Shown piece after piece: positions 57,728 through 64,000 of a stretch of 64,000 nucleotides of DNA. Numbering within the stretch: position 1 is the stretch's first letter; each line of letters opens with the position of its first letter. The notes under the pieces are model-generated. The model did no database searches, was not told where the DNA came from, and saw only the letters and a program-made list of their open reading frames with translations. The position numbers and the translations under genes are program-made. The DNA is from Stenocarpella maydis (Eukaryota > Ascomycota > Sordariomycetes > Diaporthales > Diaporthaceae): positions 125,973 through 189,972 of the forward strand of contig NQMI01000001.1 in NCBI GenBank assembly GCA_002270565.1. The letters run 5' to 3'.

Positions 57728-59392
57728 ATGTCAAGCATTTACAACACCGAGCCGCAGCCAACGGCCTCGGTCATCCTCCACACCAACCATGGCGACATAT
57801 CAATCGAGCTGTTCGCGAAGCAGACTCCCCTGACCTGTCGCAACTTCCTACAACATTGCCTGGACGGCTACTACGACAACACGATATTCCACCGCCTCGT
57901 GCCTGGCTTCATCCTGCAGGGAGGCGATCCGACGGCAACCGGTAATGGCGGCGAGTCCATCTACGATGGCGGAGCTTTTGGCGGCGATCTGGATCCATGG
58001 CCATTGGACCAGCGGCGAGGGAAGAATGCTGGACCTCAAGGCATCAACTTCAGGGATGAATTCCACACACGCTTGAAGTTCAATCGCCGTGGGCTGCTAG
58101 GCATGGCCAACGAGGGTCGGACCGACACGAACGGCAGCCAATTCTTCTTCACGCTGGACAAGGCCGACGAGCTCAACGGCAAGAACACCATGTTTGGACG
58201 GGTGGCCGGGGACACAATCTACAACTTGGCGAAAATGGGCGAGGCTGAGCTGGAACCAGGAAGCGAGCGACCCCTCTACCCAACGAAGATCACCAGCGTG
58301 GAGATCCTCGTCAATCCTTTCGACGATATGAAGAAGAGGGAACGCATTGCCCAGCGCACCACTCGGCCAGCCGCTACGGAGAAGAAGAAAGAGAAGAAGA
58401 GAAAAGGCGGGAAGCAGTTGCTGAGCTTTGGCGACGAGGAGGGCGAGGGGGACATGGCGCCCCCCCCAAAGAAACCAAAGTTCGACACCAGGATTGTGAT
58501 GGATATCGAAGAGCCAGAACCCCAAGCCAAGCTGCCAAAGGCTGCTGAGAAAGGAAAGGAGGCGAAGACCTCCAGGACAGTTGTGCCAATCAGGGAGGCA
58601 CCCGCGAGAGAAGCAACACCTGAGCCTCAGCCCTCGCCCCCTCCACAAGTCACCAGGAAGTCATCCAGCAAGGCAGCACAAAAGATCGAGGACGAATCTT
58701 TATCCGGGCCTGCAGAGGCGGACGAACCGAAAGGAGTGTCTGAGCTCGAGCGGATGAACCAGGAAATAGCCGCGCTAAAAGCGTCCATGAGAAGGACAGT
58801 TCATTCAGAGCCCGTCAGGGAAAGGAAGAAGGACTCTGTACTGCAGCAGATGATACCGGAGACGTCGACACGAGGGCGCAAGAGGAGGCCCGGGGCCAGC
58901 AACCCTACGGCAGCTGAGGAACAGAAGGCACTAAGCTTCCTGAAAGCATTCCAGAAAAAGTTGGACCAGGCGCCGCCAGAGAAGCCAGCAGCGGCGGAAG
59001 TGCCGGGCCCGGGAGAGGACGAGGAGGACAATACTGGGGACAACGCCGAGGAGGACGAGGTGTGCGACCTCCACTTCATCGCCAACTGCCAATCGTGCAG
59101 GGCGTGGGATAAGGCTGAGGGCAAGGACGACAGCGACGACGAGGGCTGGATGTCACACTCACTCAGCTTTGCAGCAGACAAGCTTGGCAAAGATCTGAGC
59201 TATCGCAAAAAGGCGGAAGACGAGCTGATCGTGATCGACCCACTGGCAAAGGCCCGCAGCATCCAGGCGGAAAGGAGGGCGGAGAAGGACAGCGAAGGCC
59301 GGAGCGGAAAGTCCGGGCGTGCATGGGGCGACCTGGCACGCAACGCGCAAATGTCACGGAATTCCTCCCTGGCCGGGAGAGGAGCAAAGTGA
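57728..59392 (+). CDS. CWC27: Spliceosomal cyclophilin Cwc27
   Basis: Single exon, 554 residues. Residues about 10-205 form a cyclophilin domain: TPLTCRNFLQHC, the catalytic-Arg segment FHRLVPGFILQGGDPT, GLLGMANEGRTDTNGSQFFFTL and NTMFGRV. The position usually held by Trp, the main cyclosporin contact, is Glu in DELNGKNTMFG, and the usual GKH is GKN. This is the pattern known for Cwc27, which binds Glu-containing peptides or lacks isomerase activity. A short insertion (DLDPWPLDQRRGKNAGPQG) precedes NFRDEFHTRLKF. The C-terminal 350 residues are charged and disordered, with a late motif SLSFAADKLGKDLSYRKK that marks the family. Cwc27 belongs to the activated spliceosome (with Cwc22 and others). 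Confidence 0.95.
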   Translation: MSSIYNTEPQPTASVILHTNHGDISIELFAKQTPLTCRNFLQHCLDGYYDNTIFHRLVPGFILQGGDPTATGNGGESIYDGGAFGGDLDPWPLDQRRGKNAGPQGINFRDEFHTRLKFNRRGLLGMANEGRTDTNGSQFFFTLDKADELNGKNTMFGRVAGDTIYNLAKMGEAELEPGSERPLYPTKITSVEILVNPFDDMKKRERIAQRTTRPAATEKKKEKKRKGGKQLLSFGDEEGEGDMAPPPKKPKFDTRIVMDIEEPEPQAKLPKAAEKGKEAKTSRTVVPIREAPAREATPEPQPSPPPQVTRKSSSKAAQKIEDESLSGPAEADEPKGVSELERMNQEIAALKASMRRTVHSEPVRERKKDSVLQQMIPETSTRGRKRRPGASNPTAAEEQKALSFLKAFQKKLDQAPPEKPAAAEVPGPGEDEEDNTGDNAEEDEVCDLHFIANCQSCRAWDKAEGKDDSDDEGWMSHSLSFAADKLGKDLSYRKKAEDELIVIDPLAKARSIQAERRAEKDSEGRSGKSGRAWGDLARNAQMSRNSSLAGRGAK

Positions 59393-60409
59393 GAGGAGGG
59401 GTGGGTGCATGGATATGCAATTGTTGGTGGCATTTGTACGGCAGGCAGATTTTATCTCCTCTTATTCTCGAGATACCCAAACCTTCGGCAACGAGTGGTC
59501 AGTCAGAACAACGACGTTCAAAGTCAAAAACGGACTGGGCGTGAGCCAGGCGCACTGGCCGCGGCCGAGTCGAGTAATGGGGAAAATTTTCGAGCACATG
59601 GTGAAGAGGGGGGGACCGTATCATTGCCCATGTCATTGTCGTCAGCTGGGGGCAATAGGGAACAATAGCGAGCCGGTGCGGCGGAAGTACCCACTCTGCG
59701 GTGGGGATGGCTGCTGCCACGGGCATCGCACATTCTGGTAAACACACTCTGTATGGAGACACTGAGGTGGCACCTTGATCGCATTGTGAGACAGACTGCT
59801 GGGTACACCAGGAGACCATGTGCGAAATTACAAATGGCACTTCTGACGATGCTGCTGCTGCTGCTGGAGGATATCCTACGGACTTGTGCGAGCCAACAGG
59901 TAAAAATGGGCAGACACCAGGATCCCCGGGCCGTGAGGTAGTGCACGGAGACATGGGATTCGACTCGGTCCAGGAGCAAAGACCGTCTTGTTGTACCTGG
60001 CAGAGGAGAATCTGCTCCGGCGGCCAAGGCTGAGCGAGCAATGACAAGATTCAGCTTGCTATTTCCACATGCAAGATCGCGATGACGATCCTTGGGTACC
60101 CACAGCCCGTAAGGACTCACCTTATCGATTGGACCGATAACAGGCCACCCCCCACAGCGCTGGGATGGCTCCCCGTTCAATGCTTCCGTCCCCCATGGCC
60201 TGCCTCGCGAACAATGCTACAGTACCGTACTGTATCGGGATTATGGGCATTCATCCTGGCCATCCACAACCACCGTTCCTGCGCCGCTTATTGTTCCCCC
60301 CATCGTCTGTCGCAAGAGTCAATAGTGTAGCTCTGTCGAAACGTGTCGCCGCGCCCCATTGTGTCCGGGCGGACCATTTCAGACCTGTCAAGCCAGCCTG
60401 ACGCACCCT
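59393..60409. other. Intergenic between CWC27 and HSF
   Basis: CWC27 3' UTR and distal promoter of the heat shock factor gene. Frames on the minus strand (59499-60180) have no family motif and overlap in several frames, so none is called. A CTG run is near 59852-59863. Confidence 0.5.
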
Positions 60410-60416
60410 TATAAAA
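60410..60416 (+). promoter_or_regulatory. TATA box of heat shock factor gene
   Basis: TATAAAA in the context CACCCTTATAAAACGGG, about 430 nt upstream of the start codon. From here to the start codon the leader contains no ATG, which supports transcription starting close downstream of this box. Confidence 0.6.
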
Positions 60417-60841
60417 CGGGCCCTTCCCTTCCAACCTCACCCGCGCGAGCGAGCACCGACCGCAACCCAAGGCAGGCAGAGAGACAGTCCCCTCCCCCCA
60501 GGATAAGTGCAATCGCAAGCAAGGCTCCGAGTATACACGCCTCAAGCCTCTAGCGCATCCGCCACTGTCAGCAAACCGTCACCCCCACCACATACCTACA
60601 TACATACATACCTCATAGCACAGCAAAGCGAAGCGCTGCACCGCGCTGCACTGCACTGCACTGACCGTCTCCAACAGCTCAAGCCTAACCCAGCGCCCAG
60701 CGGGGCAAAAGCAAACCAAAAAAAAAGGCGGGCGGACAACGTTGTAGGGCTCCCTAGCCCCTCCCTCCACTGCCGCTGCGAGTACCGTCATCCAGCACAC
60801 TCAGCCCACCTCTTTCCTACGTCCCTTCTCTTGGCCTCGCG
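60417..60841 (+). other. Long ATG-free leader of heat shock factor mRNA
   Basis: 425 nt without a single ATG, C/A-rich and pyrimidine-rich, with a TACA/CATA microsatellite near 60592-60612 and CTGCA/CACTG repeats near 60635-60663. It reads as a long 5' UTR protected from upstream initiation. A leader intron cannot be excluded. Confidence 0.5.
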
Positions 60842-63255
60842 ATGGCATCGTCTCCCGCTGCGACGAGGAAAAGGCCTGCGCCCACCGTATCGCCCTTTCC
60901 GGCTGGACCGATCCCACTTCCAACCCCCCAGTTCACGCCACAGGATATGATGAAGTGGAACGGCGTCGCCACCAATGGGAACGGTCATGCAGACATCGCA
61001 AGCCCGTACGTTATTCCCCAACACTCCGCCCCGCCCGGCCACGCCTTCCTGTCGCCGACATCCGCCCCGACACCGTCAACTGCCCTCGCCCTCCGCGATC
61101 CCGCCGGCAGCAGGGCCATCGTCTCCGCCGCGCCGCGCTCGCCGTACGACGGACAGCCTGACCAATGGGGTTCTCTAGGAGGAGAGGGCGCACTCATACC
61201 GCTGTCGAATGAGGCCATGAGCGAGGAAGAGCACCTGAGGCTTCTCCTGGAGCGCGCGAGGAAGATCGAGGAGGAGGCCACCAAGGAGAACCCCGGGCCG
61301 AACCAGAAGAGGAGCATCCCGCCTTTTGTGCTGAAGCTCTCCAGGTCTGTTTGCCCCCAGAGGCTGCCGCACCGGGAATGAACGAGTCTGGCTGACTACT
61401 CGACAGCTTCCTCAATAACGGTAGGAACAGCGACCTCATCCGGTGGTCTGAGAAGGGCGACTCGTTCATCGTGCTCGACGAGGAGGAATTTGCGAAGAAG
61501 CTGATACCCGAGATGTTCAAGCACAACAACTACGCCTCGTTTGTCCGCCAGCTGAATATGTACGGGTTCCACAAGCGCGTCGGGCTGTCCGATAATTCCA
61601 TGCGAGCGAGCGAGAAGAAGAACAAGAGCCCGAGCGAGTACACGCACCCCTACTTCCTGCGCGCCCACCCTGTCTTGCAATGGCTCATCACGAAACCCAA
61701 CAAGACCGGCGGCAAAAAGAGGCAGAAGCAGGCCAGCAAGGATCCGTCTGGGGCCGCCGAGCAGGACAGCGATGCCGAGGACTTCATGGACGACCCCGCC
61801 GGCCAGTACGCTCTCTCCGACATCCACCCAGGGAGGAGCATGGGGCGCGGCGAGGCTGGGCCGTTGGCGAAGACAGAGATGGGAAAGTTGCGAGACCAGC
61901 TCGCGCAGGTCCAGCAGAAGCAGCAGCAATGTCTGGCGCTGATCCAGCAGTTACAAAACAATCAGCACGAGATTGTGCAAAGAGCACAGAAGTTCGAAGA
62001 GATGCACCACCGCCATGAGAATTCCATCACCGCCATTTTGAACTTCCTGGCTAACGTCTTTCGGAAGTCACTGGAGGAGAACGGAGGCGCGCAGAACATC
62101 TCTGACATGCTGGCGAGCATTCTCCCCCAGCATGGGCCCAACCATGCCATGCCGACCGGGAGCGTGCAAGACCTGAGCGACTACCTGCAGCATCACAACG
62201 CGACCAAGGGCCTGGCGAGCCCCAGCCCGACTCTTCCAAAGCGCCCGCAGCACCTCCTTCCCGGTATTCCGAGCGACCTAAATGCTTCCATCACTCCCGA
62301 GAGCGCACACGGCCTACCAGCGAGTCCGACCCATTATTCTTCATCTTCTCACCAGGCGCCGCGGGTCACCGAGGTCTTTGACACCTCACCTGCTGACACC
62401 ACGTCCCCAAATCACATCCGTCATGAGCTTCAGTCAAACCCGGAGGAGACGATGCTGAAGATCATGGGTGAGACCAATGCCCGGATGACCCCGGCCGTCG
62501 ACCTCCCCGAGGCTGCCGCAGCAACATCAGCAAGGATGCCATCTGGGCAGCGCAACAAAATGGTCAGCAGCATGTCTCGCAGAACTGCCACACCAACGAA
62601 TAATCGATCGGTCTCACCGTTCAGGCCTCCGGCCGTACCAACCACAGCTTCAAACCCGCCCGCAGCCACCGCATTTCCAGCATCAACAGCACCCCCAGCT
62701 GGCACATCACTATCTCCCATCCTCAACGTGGCCAAACCTCCATCGGTCCAAGAGGTCTCGCGGCAGCAGAACGGTATCAGCCAGGTGGAGACTTTGCAGC
62801 GCAACATTGGCCAGGAGATCAACAGCCTCGCCCAGCTCGCCGCCCCGCTCTCTCCTAATGGTCAGATTATGGGCATCGGTGGCTACCAGAACGGCGGTCC
62901 GGACTATTTCGGGGACTCCAACAACACCTTTGACTTCAACCAGTACCTAGATTCCTCGGCGATGGATACTGGCTACAACTTTGACGATTTCAACGACCTG
63001 AACAACGCAGGCAGCTATGGCGCGGCGGACGGCAACGACTTCGACTTCAGCCTCCCCAGCGCGGACTTTGCTCAGAGCACCACAGCCGCCCCGGTCAACG
63101 GCAGCCTTACCACAGCTGCCCCGGTCAACGATGCCCTCACCGCAGGGACGGCCGCGGTCCGGGACACACCGAGCCCTGCCGGCACGGAGGAGATACAGCG
63201 GGCGGATATGGGCGGCTCGGAACAGCCGGCCGCGAAGCGCAGGCGGCAAGGTTAG
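60842..63255 (+). CDS. HSF1: Heat shock transcription factor
   Basis: Exons are 60842-61344 and 61407-63255, with a 62-nt intron (GTCTGT...CGACAG, branch GCTGAC), giving 783 residues. The intron interrupts the DNA-binding domain after its first helix (PFVLKLS-SFLNNGRNSDLIRW). The domain spans about residues 158-262, with the recognition region HNNYASFVRQLNMYGFHKR fully conserved. A leucine-zipper trimerisation region (HR-A/B) lies at about 320-395 (LRDQLAQVQQKQQQCLALI, ILNFLANVFRKSLEE). An activation-type C-terminus is rich in Asn, Asp, Phe and Ala (FDFNQYLDSSAMD, YNFDDFNDLNNAG). It should bind GAA/TTC heat shock elements as a trimer and drive chaperone genes. The N-terminal ~155 residues are disordered and Pro/Ala-rich. 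Confidence 0.96.
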
Positions 63256-64000
63256 ACAGCTCGGCGGCGGCGCTTACAACGACCAGTATTTATCTCGGTC
63301 TAGGTGACTACCTTGACAGCACTCGTCGCCCATAGCCCCCCCCCCCAGCACCCCACCAAAAACAAAACATTTCAAGTCCCTAAGTAAACTTTTCTTATCT
63401 ATCCGTCATGACCAAATCAGAATATTAGTATGGACAGGTAGCGAATGGAAAGGTTTTTGTTGTTCCAATTTGATGCGTGTGACCACTGTACTGGTGTTAA
63501 TGATAACGTGCCTGGTAATGAGGCCTGCTGAGCCGAACGAAGTAAATCCATTACTAAGCGGACATGGTGGCGCCTTAACTTGGCGATTGTATCCTCATGA
63601 CTGCTCGATCTTTTACCACGTAATTACTTATATCCTGGGCGCTATTCGCCTCCAGTCACAAGTATGGTATTACATTCATACATAAGACCAAGTATGCACA
63701 CCTACAGGGAATATAGTGGTACATCTTATGGGGAAAGGTGAAGGAGTAGTCTACGCCACCACACCTACGAGACACACACCTAACAACACCTACACCTATC
63801 ACACTTGTGTCATAGTTCGGCCGAAACTTCGATCCTTGCCACCCTGAAGCCCAAGCCGCGTCCCTAGAGGGAACTCGAGACAAACACATGTATATCAAAC
63901 AGCGGAAGACACCAACATACCCAGCCTAACATTTCCCTCATTATTAACAAATTGCATTTTTACCAGCTCCCCCTCCCAACCCAACCCTCCACCCGTGGTT
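63256..64000. other. Downstream of heat shock factor gene, no supported gene
   Basis: It starts with the HSF 3' UTR (C10 run near 63338), then AT-richer DNA. No frame has a recognisable motif and none reaches the window end convincingly. Confidence 0.5.

Noticed and set aside
59499..60180. Overlapping minus-strand frames of 182 and 218 codons
   Set aside because: No domain recognised; the CTG/CAG run inflates both; the region fits CWC27 3' UTR and HSF promoter.

Overview
The window looks like nuclear DNA of a filamentous ascomycete (Pezizomycotina, most likely a Sordariomycete). Genes are moderately dense and mostly single copy. Introns are short (about 42-174 nt), with GT...AG ends and CTRAC-type branch sites. 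The proteins match fungal families: SOG2 of the RAM network, a ~4,080-residue TOM1/HUWE1-type HECT ligase, CCE1, CTF8 and CWC27. The one transposon carries a strong RIP-like (C-to-T) signature. Exon joins were read from splice signals and checked by frame arithmetic; no transcript evidence was available.

Layout. 1.4-2.8 kb: an amidohydrolase (-). 3.3-4.9 kb: glutathione reductase (-). 5.3-9.2 kb: a 3.9-kb DNA transposon with ~114-bp terminal inverted repeats, holding a decayed Tc1/mariner-type DD34E transposase (-) and a second, unrecognised, equally decayed gene (+). It sits in what would otherwise be a ~0.77-kb divergent promoter between glutathione reductase and CCE1. 9.65-12.4 kb: CCE1 (+) and a short RecQ helicase (-), tail to tail. 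12.4-16.2 kb: gene-poor. 16.2-19.3 kb: SOG2 (+). 20.7-21.5 kb: ribosomal protein eS8 (+). 22.8-26.0 kb: a GYP5-like TBC RabGAP (-). 28.6-41.3 kb: the TOM1/HUWE1-like HECT E3 ligase (-, six exons). 44.1-45.4 kb: PRPP synthetase (+). 47.1-50.2 kb: ribosomal protein eS6 (-) and DPH1 (+), divergent. 50.7-51.2 kb: CTF8 (-). 51.9-53.1 kb: secreted aldose 1-epimerase-like protein (-). 54.9-56.7 kb: V-ATPase subunit B (-, seven exons). 57.7-59.4 kb: CWC27 cyclophilin (+). 60.8-63.3 kb: heat shock transcription factor (+), behind a TATA box and an ATG-free leader.

The genes are mainly housekeeping and do not form a cluster or operon. Loose functional pairings are CCE1/RecQ (recombination) and eS6/DPH1 (translation). 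The most unusual object is the two-gene transposon: its non-transposase gene stays in one frame for 2.07 kb apart from nine premature stops, each explicable by a single C-to-T change.
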